Part shown: positions 15,389-23,875 of the stretch, one piece after another
Layout: the number at the start of each line of letters is the position of its first letter
How positions within the stretch are numbered: position 1 is the stretch's first letter
Origin: JAZTZP01 sp045637525
Lineage (GTDB): Bacteria; Bacillota; Clostridia; UBA1381
Assembly (NCBI GenBank): GCA_045637525.1
Contig: JAZTZP010000044.1
Coordinates: 1 to 64,000, forward strand
Length of the DNA stretch: 64,000 nt
Direction of reading: 5' to 3'
Program-made: the position numbers and the translations under genes
The notes under the pieces: generated by a model
Seen by the model: the letters and a program-made list of their open reading frames with translations, nothing else
Told to the model about the DNA's origin: nothing
Databases searched by the model: none

Positions 15389-15739
15389 ATGAAATATAAA
15401 GCTGTTTTAAAGGGGATGCTGATAGCCCTTGGTATTGCGTTTGCTGTAATTACGGTAATATCCGGCGTAAATTGCTTTTTGCCGATTGATGGAGGTATAT
15501 CGAGGATTATCATACTTGCAGGGCTTGCCACCGGCGTGACGTTCAGTTCGTTTGGGGTATGCTCGGGATGTGAAAAGATGAAACTATTTAACGGTTTAGG
15601 GATTGGAATGGGCTGTCTTTTGGCAGTTTCTTTATTATCAATTATTATGTGTGGCGGTATCAGCTTTAATCTGCACTTTTTAACTGCCTGCACCTGCTGT
15701 ATAGCGGCGTCGGTTTTAGGCGCTGTTCTTGCAGCGTAA
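15389..15739 (+). CDS. TIGR04086-type four-helix membrane protein
   Basis: A 116-residue hydrophobic protein with four predicted membrane segments (about 8-28, 38-56, 67-87, 95-114). It is small, cysteine-containing and has no catalytic motif. It resembles the TIGR04086/YrzE-like membrane family, which often lies next to yajC in Clostridia. Function unknown. Translation depends on the GGGAGG that sits in the terminator stem just upstream. Confidence 0.7.
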   Translation: MKYKAVLKGMLIALGIAFAVITVISGVNCFLPIDGGISRIIILAGLATGVTFSSFGVCSGCEKMKLFNGLGIGMGCLLAVSLLSIIMCGGISFNLHFLTACTCCIAASVLGAVLAA

Positions 15740-15810
15740 TATTTAAAACTCAGTAAGGTAATTGAAATATACAATTGCCTGTAAAACTCGATACAAAGGA
15801 GTAATATTTA

Positions 15811-17028
15811 ATGGAGTACATAATAATAGGGTTGCTTGTGTTCGTAATTATTGCACAGCTTATAATACTTTTAACATCAAGGCGAAAGAACGATAATGAA
15901 AATATAACAGAAATTGTAAATTCGGCAATGAAAAATGTTGGTGGAATTTTAAACGAAAGTCAGCGTTCTATCGGTAAAATTCAGTCAGATAATTTAAGAG
16001 ATATTAATGCAAATATTTCTGACAGACTTATTTTGCTTGAAAAAAGGTTTGAAACGCTTGAATCTGCGAACAATGAGCGTATGACACGAATACAGGATAC
16101 TGTTGAGAGAAAGCTGGACCAAATCGAAAAGAGCAATTCGGAAAAGCTTGATAATATGCGTACTGTTGTGGACGAAAAGCTTCAGAAGACTTTAGAGAAA
16201 AAAATGAATGACTCTTTCGTTCTTGTAAATGACCGTTTAAAGCAGGTATATGAAGGACTTGGCGAAATGCGTACGCTTGCTTCCGGTGTAGGCGATCTGA
16301 AAAAGGTATTGATGAACGTAAAAACCAGAGGGATTTTAGGCGAAATTCAACTTGGAGCAATACTCGAAGAAATCCTTGCCCCGGAGCAATATGACACAAA
16401 TACAACGACTATTCCGGGTAGTCGTAATGTAGTTGAATATGCAATAAAGCTTCCGGCAGATGATGATGCAACTGTTTATCTTCCTATAGATTCAAAGTTC
16501 CCGTCAGAGGCTTATATAAAACTACATGATGCATATGAAACAGCAGAACCAGAGCGGGTAGCAGCAGCAAAGTCAGAGTTTATTGCAAGAATAAAGAGCT
16601 TTGCTAAGGATATTCATACAAAATATATAGAACCGCCATACACTACGGACTTTGCGATAATGTTTTTGCCGAGCGAAAGTGTATATGCAGAAGCGGTAAA
16701 TTGCGGACTTATTGAAATTCTGCAAAAGGAGTATAAAGTAAATATAGCCGGACCAAGTACAATGGCGGCTCTTTTAAACAGCTTGCAAATGGGATTCCGT
16801 ACACTTGCTATTCAAAAAAGAAGTGCTCAGGTATGGGAAATTTTAGGTGCTGTGAAAACAGAATTTGATAAGTTTGGTGACATACTGGAAAAAACACAGA
16901 CACGACTCATGCAGATAAATACAGACCTTGATAAACTGGTAGTTACCCGTACAAACGCAATAAAGCGTAAACTACGGGATGTCGAGAGACTGGATGAAGG
17001 TTCTGCGCAGGAGATAATTGATAAGTAA
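15811..17028 (+). CDS. rmuC: DNA recombination protein RmuC
   Basis: A 405-residue RmuC-family protein thought to limit sequence inversion and to act as a nuclease-fold recombination factor. An N-terminal membrane segment (about 2-21) anchors it. A long coiled coil spans about 30-125. The conserved RmuC core follows, with TRGILGEIQLGAILEEIL and LPIDSKFPSEAY (the restriction-endonuclease-like fold residues) and a C-terminal helix. AAAGGAG precedes the ATG. Length is normal. Confidence 0.92.
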   Translation: MEYIIIGLLVFVIIAQLIILLTSRRKNDNENITEIVNSAMKNVGGILNESQRSIGKIQSDNLRDINANISDRLILLEKRFETLESANNERMTRIQDTVERKLDQIEKSNSEKLDNMRTVVDEKLQKTLEKKMNDSFVLVNDRLKQVYEGLGEMRTLASGVGDLKKVLMNVKTRGILGEIQLGAILEEILAPEQYDTNTTTIPGSRNVVEYAIKLPADDDATVYLPIDSKFPSEAYIKLHDAYETAEPERVAAAKSEFIARIKSFAKDIHTKYIEPPYTTDFAIMFLPSESVYAEAVNCGLIEILQKEYKVNIAGPSTMAALLNSLQMGFRTLAIQKRSAQVWEILGAVKTEFDKFGDILEKTQTRLMQINTDLDKLVVTRTNAIKRKLRDVERLDEGSAQEIIDK

Positions 17029-17125
17029 TAGAGGTGCTGAAGTTAAAAATATTTTCAAAGTCATCTTTTTTATCATACTGATATTCTGTGATATTCCGGC
17101 GTATTCTTCGTGTTATAACTCATGA
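17018..17125 (+). other. Possible 35-codon small membrane ORF overlapping the end of rmuC
   Basis: A TTG at 17018 preceded by AGGAG opens a 35-codon frame that overlaps the last 11 bases of rmuC. Its middle is a signal-peptide-like stretch (VKNIFKVIFFIILIFC) ending in PAYSSCYNS. It may be a genuine small membrane peptide, the remnant of an exported protein, or chance in AT-rich DNA. I have no family match. Confidence 0.25.
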
Positions 17126-17136
17126 CAGGTAAATAG

Positions 17137-17176
17137 AAAAAAACATCTGCTGCATTATCGTGTAATGCAGCAGATG
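17137..17176 (-). terminator. Terminator of the rpiR-family gene
   Basis: CATCTGCTGCATTA (17144-17157) and TAATGCAGCAGATG (17163-17176) form a perfect 14-bp stem around TCGTG. The adjacent A-run at 17137-17143 is the U-tract on the minus strand. Confidence 0.9.
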
Positions 17177-17182
17177 ATGTTA

Positions 17183-18019
17183 CTAATACTTTTTCGAAAG
17201 TAAAGAACGTTCGGTTTCTTTTATCGCTTCAAGTGCGGTTTCGGATTTATTATACACAATATAAAAATATAATGCGTCGATTATGGAGAGCTGTGCAATT
17301 CGTGAGCTGAGTGCAAGGAGATTATACTTCGTTTCCTCCGCCTCTGTGCAGAGAACATAGTCAGCTTGCTTCAGAATAGGTGATTTTCCGGAATTGGTAA
17401 TTGCAATAGTTGCAGCACCGTGCTCGCGAGCAATTTTCAAAGCGTCAACAATATCGCATGATGAACCCGAATGAGATATTCCTATAGCAACATCATCTTT
17501 CCCTAAATGCGATGCGGCAATAACCTGCATGTGATTATCAGAATATGCAACTGCATCACATCCGGCACGAAGAAATTTATGACTTGCATCAAGGGCAACT
17601 GATGCAGAATTTCCAAGACCGAATATTGCGATATGGTTGCAGTTTGAAATTTTTTTTGCAGCATTCTCAAGTGCTGTTTTCTCAAGTGCTTTTTTTGTTC
17701 GTTCCAAGGTGCAGTAAATATCATTACAAACCTTTTCATACATAGTGTAGGGAGAATCATCTTTTGTAATATTAGTGCTTACAACTGATTTATTGGTTTC
17801 CTGAGCAAGAGAAATTTTTAGTTCCTGATAACCGGAAAAACCCAGTCGCTTTGCAAACCGTACGATAGTAGCTTCACTACATCCGCATTTTTCAGCCAGG
17901 TCAACAATGGAAAGTGGTAAAATTTCTCCCGGATTTTCAAGCAACCAGTTTGCAATTTGTTTTTCAGCTTTTCCCATGTCGTTATACATAACTTTAATAT
18001 TTAAATATATAGTATTCAT
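17183..18019 (-). CDS. RpiR/MurR-family transcriptional regulator
   Basis: A 278-residue sugar-phosphate-responsive regulator. The N-terminal HTH_6 domain contains VDLAEKCGCSEATIVRFAKRLGF. The C-terminal SIS domain (about 125-260) has FGLGNSASVA, the phosphosugar-binding GISHSGSS-x-DIV loop, and ITNSGKSP. RpiR proteins bind ketose or aldose phosphates through SIS. The gene is transcribed away from the ten-gene sugar operon from an overlapping control region with two palindromes, so it is the likely regulator of that operon; whether it represses or activates is not shown. The ATG start has AAGGAG upstream. Confidence 0.9.
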   Translation of the reverse strand: MNTIYLNIKVMYNDMGKAEKQIANWLLENPGEILPLSIVDLAEKCGCSEATIVRFAKRLGFSGYQELKISLAQETNKSVVSTNITKDDSPYTMYEKVCNDIYCTLERTKKALEKTALENAAKKISNCNHIAIFGLGNSASVALDASHKFLRAGCDAVAYSDNHMQVIAASHLGKDDVAIGISHSGSSCDIVDALKIAREHGAATIAITNSGKSPILKQADYVLCTEAEETKYNLLALSSRIAQLSIIDALYFYIVYNKSETALEAIKETERSLLSKKY

Positions 18020-18067
18020 TTTATGTTATAAGCTCCTTTTGTGAGTGCAAATTTTTTTAATACATAT

Positions 18068-18096
18068 ATTATACTACAAAAAAAAATTTTTGTCAA
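18068..18096 (-). promoter_or_regulatory. Promoter of the rpiR-family gene
   Basis: On the minus strand TTGACA (18091-18096) and TATAAT (18068-18073) are both perfect and are spaced by 17 bases. Confidence 0.85.
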
Positions 18097-18121
18097 ATTT
18101 TAAAATTTTTTTCGAAAAGTA

Positions 18122-18150
18122 TTGAAATTATTTTCATTATATGATATAAT
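18122..18150 (+). promoter_or_regulatory. Promoter of the RpiR-linked sugar operon
   Basis: TTGAAA (18122-18127), 17 bases, TATAAT (18145-18150). The first palindromic operator covers the -35 and the start of the spacer. Confidence 0.8.
18123..18136. promoter_or_regulatory. Putative RpiR operator 1
   Basis: TGAAATTATTTTCA is nearly palindromic (TGAAA/TTTCA arms) and overlaps the -35. It is almost identical to the second site at 18174 and has the GAAA-N-TTTC form reported for RpiR/MurR-family sites. Confidence 0.6.
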
Positions 18151-18173
18151 GTTATTAGATTTTTTAAATAAAA

Positions 18174-18188
18174 TGAAAATTATTTTCA
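18174..18188. promoter_or_regulatory. Putative RpiR operator 2
   Basis: TGAAAATTATTTTCA (arms TGAAAAT/ATTTTCA) lies just downstream of the likely transcription start and abuts the AAGGAG ribosome site. The centre-to-centre distance from site 1 is about 51 bases, roughly five helical turns, suiting cooperative binding. Confidence 0.6.
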
Positions 18189-18202
18189 AGGAGTGAGTAA
18201 AA

Positions 18203-19606
18203 GTGCTTAACTATAAGGTAAAAATTGGTCTTGTTCCCGACGTTCGTAATTTAGGCGATTTTGCGACAAGAAAGGGAATATTTGAACCTGCCAAAGGAGT
18301 GGAAAGCAAAAATAAAGTGATTGATTTTCTCAAAAAAAATTTTGAAAATGATATTACCGAATTTTGTGATCTTGAATGGCTTAATGATTTGGGTGTTTTG
18401 TATTTGAATACTGACTGTGACAGGGTTTGCGAATATTTTAAAAGCGAAAAAGTCGATGCAATCTTTATAATTAATTGTAATTTCGGCAACGAAGAGGCTT
18501 GCGGCAGGGTTGCAAAGAATATGGGAGTTCCCGTTCTCCTATGGGGGCCCCAGGATATGGTATTTGAGCCTGACGGTACGCGATACACTGATGCTCAATG
18601 TGGTTTGTTTGCAATCAGCAAGCAACTCAGACGATATCATGTACCGTTTTCGTATATAGAGAATTCTCCGGTTGACAGCGATATATTCAGAACAGGTTTT
18701 GAAAAATTCTTATCGGTTGTAACTATGGTTAAGAATTTCAAAAATCTGACTGTTACTCAGGTTGGCACAAGATTAAACCCTTTTAAGAGCGTAATGTCAA
18801 ACGAACTTGAAATTACTGAAAAATTCGGAATAAACCTAAATACGGTAAATATGGCACAGTTTACTGATAAATACAACAAAATTCTTGCATCAAAAAGTTC
18901 AGAGCTGGCAATAGACGTTGTCGATTTAAAGAAAAAGTATGACGTTGCCGATCTTAGTGATGATGATTTGAATAAATTGCTTGCATTTGTTTATACATAT
19001 ATTGAGTTTTTTAATGAAACAGAAGCTGATGCGCTAACTTCCGAATGCTGGTCTTCAATGCCTCTTGCTTTAGGTTCTAACCCATGTCTTGCAATGAGCA
19101 TTTTATATGATATGGGATATATTGTGACTTGTGAATCGGATGTTCATGGTGCGATAACATCAGTACTTCTTATGTGTGCGTCAAGAGGTAAAAATCCACC
19201 GGCGTTCGGCGAATTTACGGTAAGACATCCCGAAAACAGAAATGCAGAGCTTCTATGGCATTGCGGACCGTTTCCATATTCTTTAAAGAACGAAAATTCA
19301 GAGGCAAAGCTGTTTAATACAAAACCGAGTTTTAAGGCCAAAGACGGAGATTACACCATTGCAAGATTTCAGGGTGATGCCGGAAACTATACACTGCTTG
19401 GCGGTGAGTTTAAGACGACAGATGGTCCTTATACTTTTGGTACCTACATGTGGGCAGAATTCAATGATTTATCGAAGATAGAGAAAAAACTTATAAACGG
19501 ACCGTATATTCACCATATGTCAGAAGTTTACGGTAAGTATGTTGATGTTTTAGAGGAGTTCTGTAAATTTATTCCGGAACTTCATTTTGATCCGATAGAA
19601 GAATAG
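18203..19606 (+). CDS. L-fucose/L-arabinose isomerase family protein
   Basis: First gene of the operon. At 467 residues it matches the FucI/AraA superfamily, Mn-dependent aldose-ketose isomerases. The N-terminal domain has the VDAIFIINCNFGNEEA Rossmann-like segment. The C-terminal metal site is suggested by Glu in LTSECW, Asp in CESDVHGAI and His in GPYIHH, with ELLWHCGPFP as the family sugar-binding segment. True L-fucose isomerases are longer (about 590), so the substrate may differ: a hexose, pentose or deoxy sugar. The GTG start has AAGGAG nine bases upstream. The gene is followed after 19 bases by the flavoprotein gene. Confidence 0.8.
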   Translation: MLNYKVKIGLVPDVRNLGDFATRKGIFEPAKGVESKNKVIDFLKKNFENDITEFCDLEWLNDLGVLYLNTDCDRVCEYFKSEKVDAIFIINCNFGNEEACGRVAKNMGVPVLLWGPQDMVFEPDGTRYTDAQCGLFAISKQLRRYHVPFSYIENSPVDSDIFRTGFEKFLSVVTMVKNFKNLTVTQVGTRLNPFKSVMSNELEITEKFGINLNTVNMAQFTDKYNKILASKSSELAIDVVDLKKKYDVADLSDDDLNKLLAFVYTYIEFFNETEADALTSECWSSMPLALGSNPCLAMSILYDMGYIVTCESDVHGAITSVLLMCASRGKNPPAFGEFTVRHPENRNAELLWHCGPFPYSLKNENSEAKLFNTKPSFKAKDGDYTIARFQGDAGNYTLLGGEFKTTDGPYTFGTYMWAEFNDLSKIEKKLINGPYIHHMSEVYGKYVDVLEEFCKFIPELHFDPIEE

Positions 19607-19625
19607 AGTAGAAAGGGAAAGAAAA

Positions 19626-21044
19626 ATGAAAGATTTTTTGTTTGATATGATTGCATCTGAAATTGAAGATGCGGTAGGCAGAGAGAATTGTTCAACACGA
19701 ACGATTGATAAAATTACGCATAGCGTCGATTATTTCTGGCTTTCAAGAATGTGGGCCGACAGAGGTTTGAGAATGCCTGAGGCAGATATTGTTGTTGCTC
19801 CCAAAGATGCAAAAGAAGTATCCGCTGTTTTAAAAATTGCGAATTACTACAAAATTCCCGTAACGACATGGGGTGCAGGCGGTGGTACACAGGGCGGTGC
19901 TATTCCGGTTTGCGGAGGTATTGTTCTTGATACCAAGAGAATGAATAAAATTTACGATGTAAATGAAAAGGGTATGTACATAGAATGCGGAACAGGCGCG
20001 ATATATAAGCATATCGAGTGGGCGGCAAACGAAAAAGGCTATGCAACCATGCATTATCCATCATCTCTTACATGTTCAACTGTGGGCGGTTTCTTAGCAC
20101 ACAGAGGGATTGGTGTGTCATCCACAAAGTACGGAAAGATTGATGACATGGTGCTTCAGATGGAAGTTGTTCTTCCGAACGGAGACATTATTGAAACATC
20201 GCCTGCGCCAAAACATGCAGCAGGGCCTGATCTTAATCAGATATTTATAGGTTCTGAGGGTACGCTTGGAATAATGACAAAGGCTCAGATGAGAATTTTT
20301 GAACAGCCGGAATCAAGAAAATTCAGAGGGTTTTTATTCCAGAATATGACAGACGCATTCAATGCAGGTCGTGAATTGCTTCAAAAGTTCAAACCATCTG
20401 TTATGAGACTTTACGATGAAGCTGAAACTGCATCTTTAATAAAGAAAATTGTTGGTGTAGAAAAACCGGGTGCGTTTATGAATATTGCAATTGAAGGTGT
20501 TGCTGAAATCGTTGAGGTTGAAGAAAAGATCCTTCTTGAAACATTTGCAAAATACGGAGCTGAGGATTTAGGTTCGGAATATGGCGAAAAATGGTGGAAA
20601 GAAAAAATTACTTTCTTCTATCCGGGTCATATGATGGATCTTCCGCAGATGTTCGGAACGATGGATTCTATTGCTCCTTATGACAAGATAGAAAAGATAT
20701 ACTGGGCAATGAAAGAAGCCATTGAAACAAACTTCCCGATGGCTAAATTTATAGCACATTTCTCGCATTGGTATGAGTGGGGCTGCATGATTTACGACAG
20801 GTTTATAGTTGATGACGTACCACAGGATCCGCATGAAGCATTAAGACTTCATAATGCAATATGGAACTGTGGTGTAAGAACTGCACTCGCAAACGGAGGC
20901 GTTGTAAACGACCATCATGGTGTCGGCATAAAACTCGGCAGACTCATGAAAGAGCAGTATGGTCCTGCGATGCAGGTATTTGAGGGAATTAAGAAGCAGC
21001 TTGACCCGAACGGAATACTAAATCCGTACAAGCTCGGATTATAA
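19626..21044 (+). CDS. GlcD-type FAD-dependent hydroxy-acid dehydrogenase
   Basis: A 472-residue flavoprotein of the vanillyl-alcohol-oxidase/GlcD fold. An N-terminal FAD_binding_4 (PCMH) domain spans about 45-220, with TTWGAGGGTQGGA and a GSEGTLGIMTKAQ segment. The C-terminal cap has VVNDHHGVGIKLG (His pair near residue 429) and ends LDPNGILNPYKLG, as in D-lactate dehydrogenase, glycolate oxidase and alkyl-DHAP synthase. It should oxidise a 2-hydroxy acid or related alcohol. With the next Fe-S gene and the distal ETF fusion it forms a likely electron-transfer complex. The substrate is unknown. A weak AGAAAGGGA ribosome site precedes the ATG. Confidence 0.85.
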   Translation: MKDFLFDMIASEIEDAVGRENCSTRTIDKITHSVDYFWLSRMWADRGLRMPEADIVVAPKDAKEVSAVLKIANYYKIPVTTWGAGGGTQGGAIPVCGGIVLDTKRMNKIYDVNEKGMYIECGTGAIYKHIEWAANEKGYATMHYPSSLTCSTVGGFLAHRGIGVSSTKYGKIDDMVLQMEVVLPNGDIIETSPAPKHAAGPDLNQIFIGSEGTLGIMTKAQMRIFEQPESRKFRGFLFQNMTDAFNAGRELLQKFKPSVMRLYDEAETASLIKKIVGVEKPGAFMNIAIEGVAEIVEVEEKILLETFAKYGAEDLGSEYGEKWWKEKITFFYPGHMMDLPQMFGTMDSIAPYDKIEKIYWAMKEAIETNFPMAKFIAHFSHWYEWGCMIYDRFIVDDVPQDPHEALRLHNAIWNCGVRTALANGGVVNDHHGVGIKLGRLMKEQYGPAMQVFEGIKKQLDPNGILNPYKLGL

Positions 21045-21057
21045 GGAGGTAGGAAAA

Positions 21058-22128
21058 ATGCAATTTTCACAGAAATCAAGAGAACATATAGATGCATGTC
21101 GTTTCTGCTGGATGTGTCATCATGTATGTCCTATCGGTAATGCGACAGGACAAGAGCGAAATACAGCGAGAGCAAGAGCTCTTGGCTTGTCATTAGTGGC
21201 AAGAGATGCAATTGAATATTCAGATGACATTATAAGTAATGTTTACGAATGTTCGCTTTGTGGCGGTTGTATGACGGATTGCGTAACCGGATGGGATCCT
21301 GTGATGTTTACAAAAGAAGCAAGGCTTGGTGCGGCACTTGATGGAAAACTTCCGAATTATGTAATGAGAATGATTATAAATCTTCAGGAAAAAGGGAATA
21401 TTTACGGTGTTGTAAATGAGAGCAAAATTCCTGAATTTGATGATAGCGATACTTTACTTTTTATCGGTGAAGATACAAGAGCAAAGGGCTGTGCAAAAGA
21501 GGCGGTTGAGCTCTTAAAGAAAGCAGATGTGGATTTTACCATACTTGCTGATGAACCAAACAGTGGATATTCAATGGATTTCCTGATAGGTGCAGCTGCT
21601 GAAACAAAGGCTGTAATGGAAAAATGTGCCGAAAAGCTTGCAAAGTACAAAACCGTTATTTGCTATGACCCGGCAGACAGTAAGGTCATGAAGCGTGAGT
21701 ACAAAGAATGGGGAATTGATTTGGTTCCGCAAGTGGTAACATTCACTGAATTTGTGGCAAGTCTCATAAAGGATAAAAAACTTCTGATAAAAAACAGCGG
21801 TCTTGCATTTACTCCGCAGGACAGCCCTTTACTTGCAAGAGACCTTGAAGAAACAGAGGTTGTAAGAGAAATTTTATCCGCCTGCGGTGTGGTCCGTGAA
21901 ATGCTTCTCAACCGCAGTTATACAATGCTTGCAGGAAATCTTATAATGAATGAATATATGCCTGAGGTTATGAAAAAAGTTGCTGAAAACAGATGGATTA
22001 ATGCAAAAAATGCAGGTGCGGAAATTTTGGTAACCGAGAGCCCGGCAGAATATATGTTATTATCAGAGACAAAACCTGAAGGGATTGAGCTCATGAAACT
22101 TGAGGAGGCAGTATTAAAATGCTTGTAA
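21058..22128 (+). CDS. Double [4Fe-4S] electron-transfer subunit (GlcF/HdrD-like)
   Basis: A 356-residue iron-sulfur protein. Two CxxCxxCxxxC cluster motifs lie near the N-terminus: CRFCWMCHHVCP (about 13-23) and CSLCGGCMTDC (about 65-75). The rest resembles the GlcF/GlpC/HdrD-type scaffold, but clear CCG-domain motifs (CX31-38CCX33-34CXXC) are missing, so it probably lacks the extra cluster. It starts 13 bases after the flavoprotein gene with AGGAGG and should pass electrons between that flavin and the ETF. It overlaps the aldolase gene by ten bases. Confidence 0.82.
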   Translation: MQFSQKSREHIDACRFCWMCHHVCPIGNATGQERNTARARALGLSLVARDAIEYSDDIISNVYECSLCGGCMTDCVTGWDPVMFTKEARLGAALDGKLPNYVMRMIINLQEKGNIYGVVNESKIPEFDDSDTLLFIGEDTRAKGCAKEAVELLKKADVDFTILADEPNSGYSMDFLIGAAAETKAVMEKCAEKLAKYKTVICYDPADSKVMKREYKEWGIDLVPQVVTFTEFVASLIKDKKLLIKNSGLAFTPQDSPLLARDLEETEVVREILSACGVVREMLLNRSYTMLAGNLIMNEYMPEVMKKVAENRWINAKNAGAEILVTESPAEYMLLSETKPEGIELMKLEEAVLKCL

Positions 22129-22958
22129 ATCTTAAAGAAATAATTGATATGGCGGAAAAAGGTAATTTCGCCATTCCAGCGTTCAATGTGTATAATACGG
22201 AAACCGTTATGGGAGTTGTAAAGGCGGCTGAAGAGTTGAAAGCACCTGTTATAATTCAGGTTTATCCGAGGCTTTTAAACGAGGAAGTTGGATATTATCT
22301 TTGTCCTGCAGTAGTTGCTGCGGCAAGAAAAGCGACTGTTCCGATATGCTTCCATTTAGATCATGGTCCGACGGAGCTTGAAGTGCAAAAAGCACTTCGC
22401 TGGGGCGTTACCGGTATTATGTATGACGGTTCAGTTCATCCATTTGAAGAGAATGTTGACAACACTAAACATATTGTTGATATTTGCGGCTCAATCGATA
22501 TTCCTGTTGAAGGAGAGCTTGGCCATGTCGGAAGCGTTAATGACGATGCTATGGACGAGTTTACAGATCCGGCAGAAGCTGCGGAATTTGTAAAGAGAAC
22601 CGGTGTTGTATGTCTTGCGGTACTTATCGGAAACGCTCATGGCCATTATAAAAAGAAACCGGAACTTGATATTGAAAGAGTTAAAGCAATAAGGGAAGCA
22701 ACGGGCGGAATACCGCTTGTACTTCATGGCGGTTCGGGAATTCCTGACGATCAGGTAAAGGCTGCAATCAATGCCGGCATCCGTAAAATGAATATCGGCA
22801 CGGATGTTTGCTGTGCGTTTGCAGAAGGTACAATGGAAACTTTAAACGATCCGGACAGAAGTCTTGCGGTTGACCTGTTTATGAAACATCCGATTGAAAC
22901 AGTCAAGAAACTCGCAATTGAAAAAATCAGATTAGTCGGCGCAGACGGAAAGGCTTAA
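22119..22958 (+). CDS. Class II ketose-bisphosphate aldolase (FbaA/GatY/IolJ family)
   Basis: A 279-residue Zn-dependent aldolase that splits a ketose (bis)phosphate to DHAP and an aldehyde. Family motifs are intact: PAFNVYN, the Zn site FHLDHG (about 82-85), EGELGHVG, the second Zn site IGNAHGHY, and the phosphate loops LHGGSGIPD and MNIGTD. The family includes fructose-1,6-, tagatose-1,6- and 2-deoxy-5-keto-gluconate-6-phosphate aldolases, and sequence alone does not choose among them. Next to a PfkB kinase and an IolB gene the IolJ-type reaction is attractive. The start has GAGGAGG upstream and lies inside the previous gene. Confidence 0.88.
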   Translation: MLVNLKEIIDMAEKGNFAIPAFNVYNTETVMGVVKAAEELKAPVIIQVYPRLLNEEVGYYLCPAVVAAARKATVPICFHLDHGPTELEVQKALRWGVTGIMYDGSVHPFEENVDNTKHIVDICGSIDIPVEGELGHVGSVNDDAMDEFTDPAEAAEFVKRTGVVCLAVLIGNAHGHYKKKPELDIERVKAIREATGGIPLVLHGGSGIPDDQVKAAINAGIRKMNIGTDVCCAFAEGTMETLNDPDRSLAVDLFMKHPIETVKKLAIEKIRLVGADGKA

Positions 22959-22960
22959 AA

Positions 22961-23875
22961 ATGGCAAAAATAGTTGGAATTGGAGCAAATGTTTGTGATA
23001 CTTTAATTACTGTTCCGTTTTATCCTGATGAAGATACAAAACTGCGTGCTGATACGATAACTCAAAGTGGCGGTGGCCCTTGCGCAACAGGGCTTGTTGC
23101 CGCATCAAAGCTTGGTGAAAAATGTGCATATATCGGAACGCTTACAGATGACAGTGCCGGGAAGTTTTTAAAATCTGATCTTGAAAAGTATTCGGTTTCA
23201 ACAGAATATGTCAACATAGAACCGGGATATACTTCATTTTCATCTTTTATTTGTCTGGCAAGTGATACGACATCAAGAACATGCGTGTTCCATAAGGGAG
23301 ATATACCGGAGTGGAATCTCAGTTTGGAGCAGAAACAGGCTGTTGCTGATGCCGAAATTCTTATGATAGACGGAAATGAAATAAATGCAGCTTTGCAGGC
23401 TGTGAAAATAGCTAAAGACAGTAAAACAAAAGTTTTATATGATGCCGGAGGGTTGTATGACGGAGTTGAGGAGCTATTGCCTTATGCTGATATATTAATT
23501 CCGTCAGAAGAATTTTCACTGGGGTATACGGGTGCAGATAATGCATCCGGTGCTGCAAAAATTCTTTTTGAAAAGTATTCTCCTGAGGTGGTTGTTATAA
23601 CTCAAGGAAAAAAAGGCGGAATTATTTATGACGGAAAAGAAATAAAGGATTATCCGGCGTTTTGTGTTGACGCAGTAGATTCAAACGGTTCAGGAGATGT
23701 TTTTCACGGAGCGTTTGCATTTGCCGTGGCATCAGGTTATGATTATTATAAAGCATGTATCTTTTCAAGTGCGGTATCAGCTTTGAAATGCACAAAAATA
23801 GGTGCAAGACTTGGAGTGCCGTCATTTGAAGAAACAATAAAATTTTTAAAGGAGCGTGAAAGAAATGAATTTTAA
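22961..23875 (+). CDS. PfkB-family sugar kinase
   Basis: A 304-residue ribokinase-fold kinase. The N-terminal motif QSGGGPCATGLVAASKLG and the catalytic DSNGSGDVFHGAF motif (Asp base; family consensus DTxGAGD) are present. The neighbouring aldolase suggests it makes a 6-phosphate or 1,6-bisphosphate ketose; IolC-like phosphorylation of 5-dehydro-2-deoxygluconate is a specific alternative given IolB next door. It starts two bases after the aldolase stop and its end overlaps iolB-like by about ten bases, so translation is coupled. Confidence 0.85.
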   Translation: MAKIVGIGANVCDTLITVPFYPDEDTKLRADTITQSGGGPCATGLVAASKLGEKCAYIGTLTDDSAGKFLKSDLEKYSVSTEYVNIEPGYTSFSSFICLASDTTSRTCVFHKGDIPEWNLSLEQKQAVADAEILMIDGNEINAALQAVKIAKDSKTKVLYDAGGLYDGVEELLPYADILIPSEEFSLGYTGADNASGAAKILFEKYSPEVVVITQGKKGGIIYDGKEIKDYPAFCVDAVDSNGSGDVFHGAFAFAVASGYDYYKACIFSSAVSALKCTKIGARLGVPSFEETIKFLKERERNEF

